DNA from: Nitrososphaerota archaeon
GTDB taxonomy: Archaea; Thermoproteota; EX4484-205; JAAOZP01
DNA: 33,555 nt
Direction: 5' to 3'
NCBI GenBank assembly: GCA_011605725.1
Contig: JAAOZP010000018.1
Location: forward strand, 1-33,555
The position numbers and the translations under genes are program-made. Shown in pieces: positions 14,670 through 22,472 of the stretch. The notes under the pieces were generated by a model, which worked only from the letters and a program-made list of their open reading frames with translations, searched no databases and was not told the DNA's origin. The first letter of the stretch is position 1, and each line of letters begins with the position of its first letter.

Positions 14670-15500
14670 CTAGTATTTTTCTAAGAATGCTTTGCCACGC
14701 CTAATGGATTCGACAACGTCAATACCGGTTTCATCCTCGATCGCGAACCATCCTGAATAGTTTATCGACTTTAACGCGTTTACGTAATCATCCCAGGGCA
14801 CTAGGCCTTCACCCACTGTTGCACGCTTCGTCACCGGGTTGTAATCCTTAGCATGAGTATGTACAATCCATGGGGCTAGGGTCCTCACACCCTCAACCAC
14901 ACCGTAGCGAAGCATGTTTGCAGGATCATAGTTAACCTTCAGTCCTTCGCTGCCAACTTCCTCCAGCAGACGCCTAAGGACCTCAGCCGGCTCCTGCCCT
15001 GTCTCTATGCAGAATGCGGCGCCAACCTGTTCAGCATGCTTAGCAAGAATCCTGCAGGAATTGAGCATCACTCTATACTTATTGCTCGACGCGTCCGAAG
15101 GGATTTCACCGGGATGGGTCGTAACCACTTTCGAACCCATGTCTGAAGCCAGCTCCAGAGCCCTCATGGTTTTCTCAATCCTCTTCTCAAGACCCCTCGG
15201 GTCTCCGAGAGCGGAGCCTGGCCATGGCATACCGGGGTCCATTGGTCCTGTGAGTTGAGCGCAGAACCCGGTTATCTCAAGCCCATATGACTCCACAAGC
15301 TCCAGAATCCTCCTCCTTTCAACGCCTACACACCTATCCGGGTCCAGGAAGCATGGTTCCGAAGACGAGTAGTCGACGCAAAAGAGTTGCACGCCTTTGA
15401 CGCCGATTCTACTTGCTGTTTCAAGAGCCGCTTTAAACTCTGGCTCGTTCCTAGTTAATCCCAACGACCATAATGCTACACCTATTTTCAGGCTTCCCAT
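14670..15500 (-). CDS. Sugar phosphate isomerase/epimerase (TIM barrel)
   Basis: A 276-residue xylose-isomerase-like TIM-barrel protein. Likely metal ligands are E166 in FCIETGQ, D192 in NYDPANML, H216 in HTHAKD and E255 in FAIEDE, the E-D-H-E pattern of the superfamily. HTHAKDYNP followed by VGEGLVPWDDYV matches epimerases and isomerases often found beside Gfo/Idh/MocA enzymes, as here (convergent, 16 bases away). The N-terminus IGVALWSLG starts the first strand. It may convert a keto-sugar made by the neighbouring oxidoreductase; this is inference. It is divergent from the URO-D gene that follows. Confidence 0.88.
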   Translation of the reverse strand: MGSLKIGVALWSLGLTRNEPEFKAALETASRIGVKGVQLFCVDYSSSEPCFLDPDRCVGVERRRILELVESYGLEITGFCAQLTGPMDPGMPWPGSALGDPRGLEKRIEKTMRALELASDMGSKVVTTHPGEIPSDASSNKYRVMLNSCRILAKHAEQVGAAFCIETGQEPAEVLRRLLEEVGSEGLKVNYDPANMLRYGVVEGVRTLAPWIVHTHAKDYNPVTKRATVGEGLVPWDDYVNALKSINYSGWFAIEDETGIDVVESIRRGKAFLEKY

Positions 15501-15669
15501 TTTTAACCGTTTTTAGAGAGAAGTTAAAGAATATTAGTCTTTTCCTCGTGAACCGTCCCCTCTCTCCGTTCGGATGAAAAGTCCGGAGCCTTCTAATTCT
15601 TCTTCAAACAGTGTAAAGCATTTAAGGATGAGACTGGTTGAAATACTGAGACTGACGGGGGCCGTTGAG

Positions 15670-17088
15670 ATGGGTGAAAAAGAGCAGCTTTACCAGGAAA
15701 GGTTAAAACGCTATTTAACCGCTATGCGTAATGAAAAACCTGATCGCATCCCGATTCGCCCTTTCGTCGCCGAGTTTACTGCGAAGTATGCCGGCTATAC
15801 GTGTCAGGAGGTGACGCATGACTACAGGAAGGCTTTTGAAGCAGTGTTGAAATGCGCCAGGGATTTCGACTGGGATGCGATGGTCGCCAACATGGTATAC
15901 GTCTGGACAGGTTTAACACAGGCCTTGGGCTTGAAGTACTATGCTACACCCGGCGTAGACATTCCTCCCAACACGGCGTTCCAATATCTTGAGCCTCCTG
16001 AGGAGAAAGCTTTTATGAAGCCGGATGAGTATAACTTACTGATTGACGACCCGACGGCTTTCCTGTACAACGTCTGGCTGCCACGCGTCTCAAGCGAAGT
16101 AAGTGTGGAAGCATCAGGCTCCCAGTATAGAAGCAGGCTTGCGCTAGTAAAGGGAGCCATGGCGATGAGTGAATACTTTAACGCGTTTGGACACCAAGTG
16201 GAGAGAATGCGAAGGGAGGCTGGAACCGTATCCGCTATAGCAGGTATTCTCAAAGCCCCTCTCGATATTATTGCTGATAAGCTGCGCGGCTATGTCGGCT
16301 TAGCTAAGGATCTGCACCGGCAACCTGAAAAAGTGCTTGAAGCCTGTGAAGCACTTGCTCCACACTTGACAGAGGTCGCACGAATGACCGCCGACCCTGA
16401 GAAGAAAGTGCCAATAGGCTTCTGGATGCATCGCACCTCTATACCATTCATCAGCATGAACCATTTTAAAAACATTCACTGGCGCACTCTGAAGCCTATC
16501 ATAGAGGAGCTCTGGGCTCATGGATATCGAGTTCTTTTCTACGCTGAAGGAGACTGGACGCCGCACCTAGACAGTTTTGCTGAACTTCCCGAGGGCAGCA
16601 TAGTCTTCCACATAGATAGAAGCGACTTCTCTGAAACGCATAGGAAGCTGGGCCGTAGGTTCTGTTTAAGCGGAGGCCTGCCGAACTGGCTGCTTACCAT
16701 CGGGACGCCTGACGAGGTTTGCCGCTACTGTAAGAAGATCATTGACACCATTGCTTCAGACGGGGGATACATTATGGATGCGTCAGCAATTATTCAGAAC
16801 GATGCCAAGGTGGAAAACGTGAAGGCGATGACTGATTTTACACGCAACTATGGTAAGTATGAACGGGGCTCGGAGGGTTTGGAGCATTCTAGTCAGGAAA
16901 CAGTTGCTAATAGGCCGAAAGCCATTTTGAAAAAGCCGGGTGTGAAACCTGGTTCCTGCATTCCTTGGGATGAGAAACGTAGAGAGATTCTAGGGATCTC
17001 TGGGGATGAGGGTCTGTTAAAAAGGATCTGGGAGGAGATCGATTCACTCGGATACTTATTCATCTGGCAGGTGTTACTGTCTTTCTAA
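15670..17088 (+). CDS. Large URO-D family protein (methyltransferase-like)
   Basis: A 472-residue member of the URO-D superfamily: ERLKRYLTAMRNEKPDRIPIRPFVAEF at the start, and FYAEGDWTPHLDSFAELPEG with FCLSGGLPNWLLTIGTPDEV in the barrel. This variant resembles uncharacterised URO-D proteins of anaerobes rather than HemE. The classical H-x-C...C zinc site is absent (HIDRSD stands near its place). The frame is open further upstream and an ATG at 15574 would add 32 residues of Ser/Asn-rich sequence. I prefer 15670 because the conserved domain begins there, a TATA-like CATTTAAGG lies at 15619-15627 and GGGGG precedes it. About 70 residues at the C-terminus have no recognised match. It is convergent with the GH2 gene, with a 4-base stop overlap. 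Confidence 0.8.
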   Translation: MGEKEQLYQERLKRYLTAMRNEKPDRIPIRPFVAEFTAKYAGYTCQEVTHDYRKAFEAVLKCARDFDWDAMVANMVYVWTGLTQALGLKYYATPGVDIPPNTAFQYLEPPEEKAFMKPDEYNLLIDDPTAFLYNVWLPRVSSEVSVEASGSQYRSRLALVKGAMAMSEYFNAFGHQVERMRREAGTVSAIAGILKAPLDIIADKLRGYVGLAKDLHRQPEKVLEACEALAPHLTEVARMTADPEKKVPIGFWMHRTSIPFISMNHFKNIHWRTLKPIIEELWAHGYRVLFYAEGDWTPHLDSFAELPEGSIVFHIDRSDFSETHRKLGRRFCLSGGLPNWLLTIGTPDEVCRYCKKIIDTIASDGGYIMDASAIIQNDAKVENVKAMTDFTRNYGKYERGSEGLEHSSQETVANRPKAILKKPGVKPGSCIPWDEKRREILGISGDEGLLKRIWEEIDSLGYLFIWQVLLSF

Positions 17089-19847
17089 ACTTGTTTGCCC
17101 GTGCAAAACTTATCAGCTGAGCTTTCCCATGAAGCCATTAGGTCAACCAGCGAGCAGAATAATGCGGTTGAAACAGGGTCTTTAACAAGGTTCTTCATCA
17201 GCCTGAAAGTGCATAGGACGGCGAGGCCGAGGCCCAGTTTAACGGGAACAATCGTAGCAGCCGGCTCCCGCATCCAGCCGGTGAAAATCCCGCCTAGAGC
17301 ACTCCTCATGTCGCGGGGGCTTAGAGCTTCTAAAACCATGCTTGGAACACATTCTATAAACGGCATTCCCAAGTGTCCCTCGTAAAAAAGCCTCCCTGTA
17401 AAAACATTCTTAAGCCAGAGGAATGATGTACACCAGTCGCCCCATCTTTCTTTCTCCCTCCTATCGGCCAGTCGGAACCTGCTGAACAATAGTGACCCTG
17501 GTTGAGACTCTTCCAGCAGAAAGAGCACCCTACCCCCCTTCTCAACAAGGCTAACAGCCTCTTCAACAAGACCTGAGGACACGGCTATGTTGGATTCGCC
17601 GGCTTCAACAATGGTTAAACCCGTCTCCTTAAGCCTCTTCACAATGTTCTCTTCTACTCCGAACACGCGGATTTCCCCACTGGTTCTGACGGACCAAGAG
17701 GGTAGGACCAGAAGCTTCTGATAGTTTCGAGAGATCTCTCTCCCACCTTTATCCAGCAGCCTCGCCCATATGGTTAGCTTGCCCGGATAGCGTGTTTCCG
17801 GAACCTTGAAACACACCTCTCCGACTTCAACGCAACCAGCTCTTTTAACCTCCACCTTTTTGAAGACACCGCTCAGAGGAGTGTTTTCAACCCACCATTC
17901 CACGGTCTTCGGCTCAACAGCTGAAAACCTTGAAACATATATTTTCACCCTGGCTTCCTCACCTTCAAGGTAACTCCATTTTCCAGGTCTTATTACGATA
18001 ACATCCTGCGCTTGGAAGAATTTCATGAAACGGTGTAGAAATTTTTCGCCCCTGCACATATCTATAAGACCGTTGCTCTCACTGTTTAAATCTGTAAACT
18101 GGGTTATTACGTAGCCAACAATCTCCGGATGAAGCCTCATTGTCTCTATCTCGAACTTCAAGGAGTCAAGCTGATGTTTTTGAGTGGCTTCCGCAAGCTT
18201 TTTCAAAGAACCGTAAGCTTCATCCAACCCTAGCTTAAAGAACTCGTTAACACCTGTGCGAATTGGCCCGCCGTAGCTCGCTTGGTTAAACCAGTACGGG
18301 TCCCGCCAGTCATAGTAACGTAGAATCTCCTCAACATCCGGAAGCCCCCAGTTGCCGAACTCTGAAACCATTAATGGTTCAAAACCTCTTCTAACGGACT
18401 CGGGGAACCTGAAAGTCCAAGAAGGATGTTTAGAAAACTCCTCCACCCAGTCTTCGAACTCCCGAGCATGATCAGGTATTGCCTTGTAGACATGCTGGTC
18501 TTCAATATCACTCACAACATGTCCAGCGTTTGCTGGAGAATTGTCAACAACAAGCCTAGTGGGGTCAAGCCTTTTAACCAAGTGCCACATCTCTTTAAGC
18601 CATATTCTTGCTGCTTCCTCGTTCGCAATCGGGACACCCCATTCCTCGTTCACTAGACACCAACAGAAGACCGACGGATGGTTAAAATCCCTCCAGACCC
18701 ATTCTTCAAGCTGCCTTCTCATCCTTTCCCTCGCCTTAACAGTGAACTTGTAGAAGCTTGGAAAATCTATCCAAAGCATTATTCCAAGCCTGTCTGCCCA
18801 TTCAAGATAGTTTGGACAAGGTATCTTAATATGCGTCCTAAGAAAATTAAGCCCTAGTTCTTTAGCTTTGAGAAACTGGTCGCGAAGCGTTTCGTCTGAG
18901 GGCGTGCCGTATATCGTGTCCGGGTAGAAATCTTGGTCAAGCGCCCCTGTAAGGTATATGGGTTCACCGTTGAGGAGAATCCTGTTCTCCCGAACCTCAA
19001 TCTTCCTTATGCCGAAAACTATAAAGCAGGAGTCGTAAATCCCTGCTCCGGAGAGAAGGATTTCAAGCCTATGGAGGAAAGGGGAGTCTGGAGACCATAG
19101 TCCCAGCCCATGGATAGGTATTTCGGCTTCGTAAACAGGCTCGTCCTTAACCACTTTAACGATTTTCTCCTCCCCGTTTGAAACAATCTTGAGAGTTAGT
19201 TTAAGTCCCTCTTCAGGAGCCTCCTCAACATGAGAGACGATTATGCGGACCCTAATCCTTGAATTGTCAACATCCGGTAGTATGAATGCCGAATGCACGT
19301 AAATCTTTTCCCTAATTTGGAGACTCACTCCCTGCCATAGGCCACCAATATTACAATAGTGAGACTGTTTACCGTTAGGGATTTCAGAGCAGTCCTGAGG
19401 ATCGTAAACTCTAACCATAAGCTGGTTCTCATCGTCGAATTTCACGATGCCTGTTACATCGAATTCGAATGGAGTGTAGCCTCCCTCGTGGGAGCCAAGC
19501 TCGACTCCGTTCAGCCATACTTTAGCTTCATAATCGGCAGCGTCAAATCTTAAAATAATCCTCTTACCCATCAGCACGCTCGGTATTCTAAAGCTGCGCC
19601 AATACCACACGGCTCCATCATAATCCACAAGGTCTGGAAACTGTGCTTCCCAAGGCAGGCCTGCCCTTGCTTTCCTAACCTCTTTAACAGAGTGAACAGT
19701 CTCCGGGGTGAGCTTTCCATCCGGGTCGGTTGCAAACATCCAGCCGTCATTAAGGTTAATAGTGCGTTTAACAGGAAGCTTAACGTTTGATGCAAAACCT
19801 TTAGCCCCAGTCCCAATTACCCAGTTCTCAGTGAGCAAGCTGATCAC
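17085..19847 (-). CDS. Glycoside hydrolase family 2 protein (beta-galactosidase/glucuronidase/mannosidase type)
   Basis: A 920-residue GH2 enzyme. From the N-terminus: a sugar-binding jelly roll (about 28-180, with WYWRSFRIP, RFDAADYEAKVWLNG and SHEGGYTPFEFD), an Ig-like domain (about 185-285), then the TIM barrel from about 290 (LRTHIKIPCPNYLEWADRLG). The acid/base is E401 in LVNEEWG and the nucleophile E496 in MVSEFGNWG. A further 350 residues after the barrel form beta-rich and alpha/beta segments, longer than small GH2 enzymes. No signal peptide is obvious, so it is probably cytoplasmic. The GTG at 19847 is the listed start and is uncertain by a few codons. The exact sugar (galactose, mannose or glucuronate) cannot be read. 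It is divergent from the TIM-barrel glycosidase-like genes and close to GH38 genes. Confidence 0.92.
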   Translation of the reverse strand: MISLLTENWVIGTGAKGFASNVKLPVKRTINLNDGWMFATDPDGKLTPETVHSVKEVRKARAGLPWEAQFPDLVDYDGAVWYWRSFRIPSVLMGKRIILRFDAADYEAKVWLNGVELGSHEGGYTPFEFDVTGIVKFDDENQLMVRVYDPQDCSEIPNGKQSHYCNIGGLWQGVSLQIREKIYVHSAFILPDVDNSRIRVRIIVSHVEEAPEEGLKLTLKIVSNGEEKIVKVVKDEPVYEAEIPIHGLGLWSPDSPFLHRLEILLSGAGIYDSCFIVFGIRKIEVRENRILLNGEPIYLTGALDQDFYPDTIYGTPSDETLRDQFLKAKELGLNFLRTHIKIPCPNYLEWADRLGIMLWIDFPSFYKFTVKARERMRRQLEEWVWRDFNHPSVFCWCLVNEEWGVPIANEEAARIWLKEMWHLVKRLDPTRLVVDNSPANAGHVVSDIEDQHVYKAIPDHAREFEDWVEEFSKHPSWTFRFPESVRRGFEPLMVSEFGNWGLPDVEEILRYYDWRDPYWFNQASYGGPIRTGVNEFFKLGLDEAYGSLKKLAEATQKHQLDSLKFEIETMRLHPEIVGYVITQFTDLNSESNGLIDMCRGEKFLHRFMKFFQAQDVIVIRPGKWSYLEGEEARVKIYVSRFSAVEPKTVEWWVENTPLSGVFKKVEVKRAGCVEVGEVCFKVPETRYPGKLTIWARLLDKGGREISRNYQKLLVLPSWSVRTSGEIRVFGVEENIVKRLKETGLTIVEAGESNIAVSSGLVEEAVSLVEKGGRVLFLLEESQPGSLLFSRFRLADRREKERWGDWCTSFLWLKNVFTGRLFYEGHLGMPFIECVPSMVLEALSPRDMRSALGGIFTGWMREPAATIVPVKLGLGLAVLCTFRLMKNLVKDPVSTALFCSLVDLMASWESSADKFCTGKQV

Positions 19848-20016
19848 CGGCTTGAAATGAAAATGTTAAAACGGACTTTTTAAAAATTTCTTTCTTCTCT
19901 GAAGCCTTCTCGTTAAACGGATTTCAAGCGGCAGACCTGTCTTCCTATTGTGAAATCCAGATTTATACTGTTTGGTTGACTGGTCTCCGGCTTTTTCAAA
20001 CAGCTACACTTAAATA

Positions 20017-20028
20017 CTGTTTAAACAG
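20017..20028 (+). promoter_or_regulatory. Palindrome CTGTTTAAACAG overlapping TATA box
   Basis: A perfect 12-base palindrome whose TTTAAA centre lies 26 bases before the TTG at 20049, so it could be both the TATA element and a repressor site. Separate half-sites CTGTTT (19968-19973) and AAACAG (19998-20003) lie in the same divergent intergenic region shared with the GH2 gene. Regulation of glycan genes from here is inference. Confidence 0.4.
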
Positions 20029-20048
20029 GTTGAGACAGTGAAAGCAGC

Positions 20049-20972
20049 TTGAGGCTTTGGATGTTTGGAATCCCGCGTCTCGAATACGCTGATCTCCTTC
20101 TGGAAAACGGTTTTAAAGATATTGTTGTCAGTTATGATCCTGAATTGGTTAAAGGTCTTCTGGATAAAGGTTTTAACGTTCACATAGTCGTCGGGGCTTT
20201 TCGTTTGGACAATGAGTTTCGAGATCCAAGATTCTTAGCGGAAGATCCGTACGGCAGGAGACACATATGGTTTGGGTCAGGTTGCCCTAATAATCCTGAT
20301 ATAAGGCGTAGAACCCTACGCCAGATATCCGAGATCATTGAGAAACATAGTGTCAACAGCATTTTGCTCGATGGAATCAGGTTCGCATCCATGGGGAGCG
20401 GGATCGAGGCTTTTGCAACATGTTTTTGTGAAAATTGCAGGAATAAGGCTGAGGAATATGGTTATCGTTTTGAAGAGATGAAGCAGTCGGTTAAAAAAAT
20501 GCTTAACGCTTTCTACGATTTTAAACAGGCTTGGGATGTTTTGCAAGCATACCGTTCTTCTCCAGCAGGTTTCCTAGATCTTGCCAGGGGGAAGCATGGC
20601 TTGCTTGATTGGCTCGAGTTCCGGGAGCGCAGTGTTTCAGACTTCATCGTTGAAGTTAGAAACCTGATTAAGTCGTACAGTAGGAAGGCTAGCCTCGGCG
20701 CTTACGTTTTCACTCCTTCACTAGCCTTTCTAGTCGGTCAGAACTATCGAGAGTTCTGGCGCTACCTGGATTTCGTAAAACCCATGGTGTATAGGAAGGG
20801 GCGTGGAGTCGCCTGCCTAAACTTTGAACTGGCTAGAATCGCTGAGGACTTGCTCCGCTGGAATCCTTGGCTGCCGGAGGCTGAGCTTATAAGCCTGCTT
20901 TACCGGGTTTTTGGCTTGCAGGAAGAAGGTTTTCCAATAGCGCGCGCGCGCGCGCTTAAACAGGCTGTTTGA
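20049..20972 (+). CDS. TIM-barrel glycosidase-like protein, N-terminal part (frameshifted at (GC)8)
   Basis: 307 residues, paralogous to the protein at 21192-22472. Both share a barrel beginning, a PN/PTNPD-RR segment, ILLDGIRFAS versus VILDFIRFES, and CFCENC versus CFCPSC. This resembles hypothetical glycosyl hydrolase-like TIM barrels (GHL families) with a conserved Asp on a strand end. The paralogue continues for another 80-100 residues, but here the frame ends shortly after a (GC)8 tract, with ...IARARALKQAV and a stop. The missing C-terminus is read in the other frame just downstream (20992-21195, and open from 20941). One extra GC unit would restore a continuous protein. The TTG start at 20049 has a TATA element 26 bases upstream (leaderless); ATG at 20061 is the alternative. 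Confidence 0.8.
   Translation: MRLWMFGIPRLEYADLLLENGFKDIVVSYDPELVKGLLDKGFNVHIVVGAFRLDNEFRDPRFLAEDPYGRRHIWFGSGCPNNPDIRRRTLRQISEIIEKHSVNSILLDGIRFASMGSGIEAFATCFCENCRNKAEEYGYRFEEMKQSVKKMLNAFYDFKQAWDVLQAYRSSPAGFLDLARGKHGLLDWLEFRERSVSDFIVEVRNLIKSYSRKASLGAYVFTPSLAFLVGQNYREFWRYLDFVKPMVYRKGRGVACLNFELARIAEDLLRWNPWLPEAELISLLYRVFGLQEEGFPIARARALKQAV
20939..20956. repeat. (GC)8 tract in palindrome at frameshift site
   Basis: A run of eight GC dinucleotides flanked by A and T gives an 18-base palindrome within the coding sequence. The tract coincides with the loss of reading frame: both frames read through it as alternating Ala/Arg. Dinucleotide tracts are prone to slippage. Confidence 0.8.
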
Positions 20973-20991
20973 AGATTGCCTACCTTTATCC

Positions 20992-21195
20992 GTGCTTAAA
21001 GCCGAGTTTCAGGCCGCTAAAAGGCTTATAGCGGGGAGGAGTGAGCTCCACCCTATTATAATGCTGGATGACCCGCAAATAGAGCAGGCTGTTAGGCTTG
21101 CTTCTGAAACAGGGTTAGACGGGGTCGACTTCTTTTCCTTCAGAGAGGAGGAGAAAAACATGATTAGCAGGATTTCGGAGGCTATTGGAAAATGA
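20992..21195 (+). pseudogene. C-terminal fragment of the frameshifted TIM-barrel protein
   Basis: 67 residues from the GTG at 20992; the frame is open from 20941 and adds RLNRLFEDCLPLSVLKAEF. Its QAVRLASETGLDGVDFFSF aligns with VKSAARGNADGLVYWNFDG at the end of the next gene's product. It is therefore the displaced C-terminus of the preceding gene rather than an independent protein. Its TGA overlaps the ATG of the next gene (ATGA), so the original pair was translationally coupled. Confidence 0.72.
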
Positions 21196-22472
21196 AGCCC
21201 ATAGGTGCTTTCATCAGCCTTAAGGCTCTGAAGGAGTATGGAAACCGGCTTTTAGAGGAGTATGGTATAGAATACGCGCATACGCATCTACCTGTTTTCC
21301 CAGAGGAGGCTAGAGAGCTTTACAGTGGTGTAAAATGCCTCCCGGAAAACTTTGAGAAAGAATCGTATGGTGATCTTAAGAGGCTTCTCGAAGAGCTGCG
21401 TAGAATAGGCTTGAAAATCTTTGCCAGTTATCCTGTTTTCAGCAGGCCGGAGATAGCTAGAAGAGGAGCAGAGTACTCCGCATGGACAATCCTTGGAAAG
21501 CCTCATTATGCTCGTGCCTGCCCAACAAACCCTGATGTTTTAAGAAGAATAGTTGCTGATCTTCGAAGCCTCGTGAAACTATATGGGGTTGAGGGAGTCA
21601 TACTCGACTTCATCAGGTTTGAAAGCCCAATGGCTGGTTTAGACTATTTCTTAACATGCTTCTGCCCTAGTTGCTGCGAAAATATGAGGAGCCTAGGTTA
21701 TAACCCTGTTTCAATCAAGAGAGACTGGTTGAGAATGATGGATTTCCTCGGTAAAGGAGGCTTTCCAAAAGAGATAGTTAAACAGGGAACCCTGAGCACT
21801 CCAGACGTTCTGGATCTTTACAACGAGTTTCCCGGAGTTTTCGAATGGTTCAAGTATAGAAGCGAATATATCGAGAGCGTTGTTAAGATTTTTGCTTCAA
21901 CAGTTAAAGAGGAAGGAGGCCGTGGAACAGTCGTTGGCGCAAATCTTCTGTCACCCTGGTGGAGCCTTCTGGCAGGTCAAAGCTATAGGGCTTTGAGCAG
22001 GATTCTCGAAATTATTGAGCCGATGCTATATTTCGACTGGATGCAGTGGGAAGGCTTAACAGCAGTCAAGGAGCTCAGCCATGCTTACGGTGTCGACAAG
22101 AATCTTTTAAGCAAGTTTTACTACGTGGCTACTGGATTAAGCACTATAGTTGAGCCGCGAAACTATGATGAATCAAGGCTTTCAGGATTGCCTCCGGCTT
22201 CAATAGAAGCGGGTCTTGCGAAAATCTCCTACTGGAATATTGGAGGAGCTAGAATATGGCCAGTCGTACTGATCCTCCGCACCGACATCGTGCACCATCT
22301 GCTTAATGAACGTATTTCGAACATCTCCATGGCTACGAGAGAGTTTTTCGTGGAGAGTGTTAAATCGGCGGCACGCGGCAACGCTGATGGATTAGTGTAC
22401 TGGAACTTTGACGGTGCTGAGAAAGATGTTGTACGAGAGCTTTACAATGTTTGGAGGGCTGAAAGCGGTTAA
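21192..22472 (+). CDS. TIM-barrel glycosidase-like protein (GHL type)
   Basis: An intact 426-residue paralogue of the preceding frameshifted gene. Features seen: a barrel start (IGAFISLKALKEYG), TNPDVLRRIVADLRSL, the strand-end GVILDFIRFES whose Asp is the best catalytic candidate, a Cys cluster TCFCPSCCENM that could bind a metal, and a C-terminal DGLVYWNFDG. Related proteins are annotated as hypothetical glycosyl hydrolases; no activity is firmly known to me. The start ATG overlaps the previous stop (ATGA). It ends convergent with the GH38 gene, the two stop codons overlapping by 4 bases. Context (GH2, GH38, PIG-L) supports a role in carbohydrate breakdown. Confidence 0.8.
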   Translation: MKPIGAFISLKALKEYGNRLLEEYGIEYAHTHLPVFPEEARELYSGVKCLPENFEKESYGDLKRLLEELRRIGLKIFASYPVFSRPEIARRGAEYSAWTILGKPHYARACPTNPDVLRRIVADLRSLVKLYGVEGVILDFIRFESPMAGLDYFLTCFCPSCCENMRSLGYNPVSIKRDWLRMMDFLGKGGFPKEIVKQGTLSTPDVLDLYNEFPGVFEWFKYRSEYIESVVKIFASTVKEEGGRGTVVGANLLSPWWSLLAGQSYRALSRILEIIEPMLYFDWMQWEGLTAVKELSHAYGVDKNLLSKFYYVATGLSTIVEPRNYDESRLSGLPPASIEAGLAKISYWNIGGARIWPVVLILRTDIVHHLLNERISNISMATREFFVESVKSAARGNADGLVYWNFDGAEKDVVRELYNVWRAESG

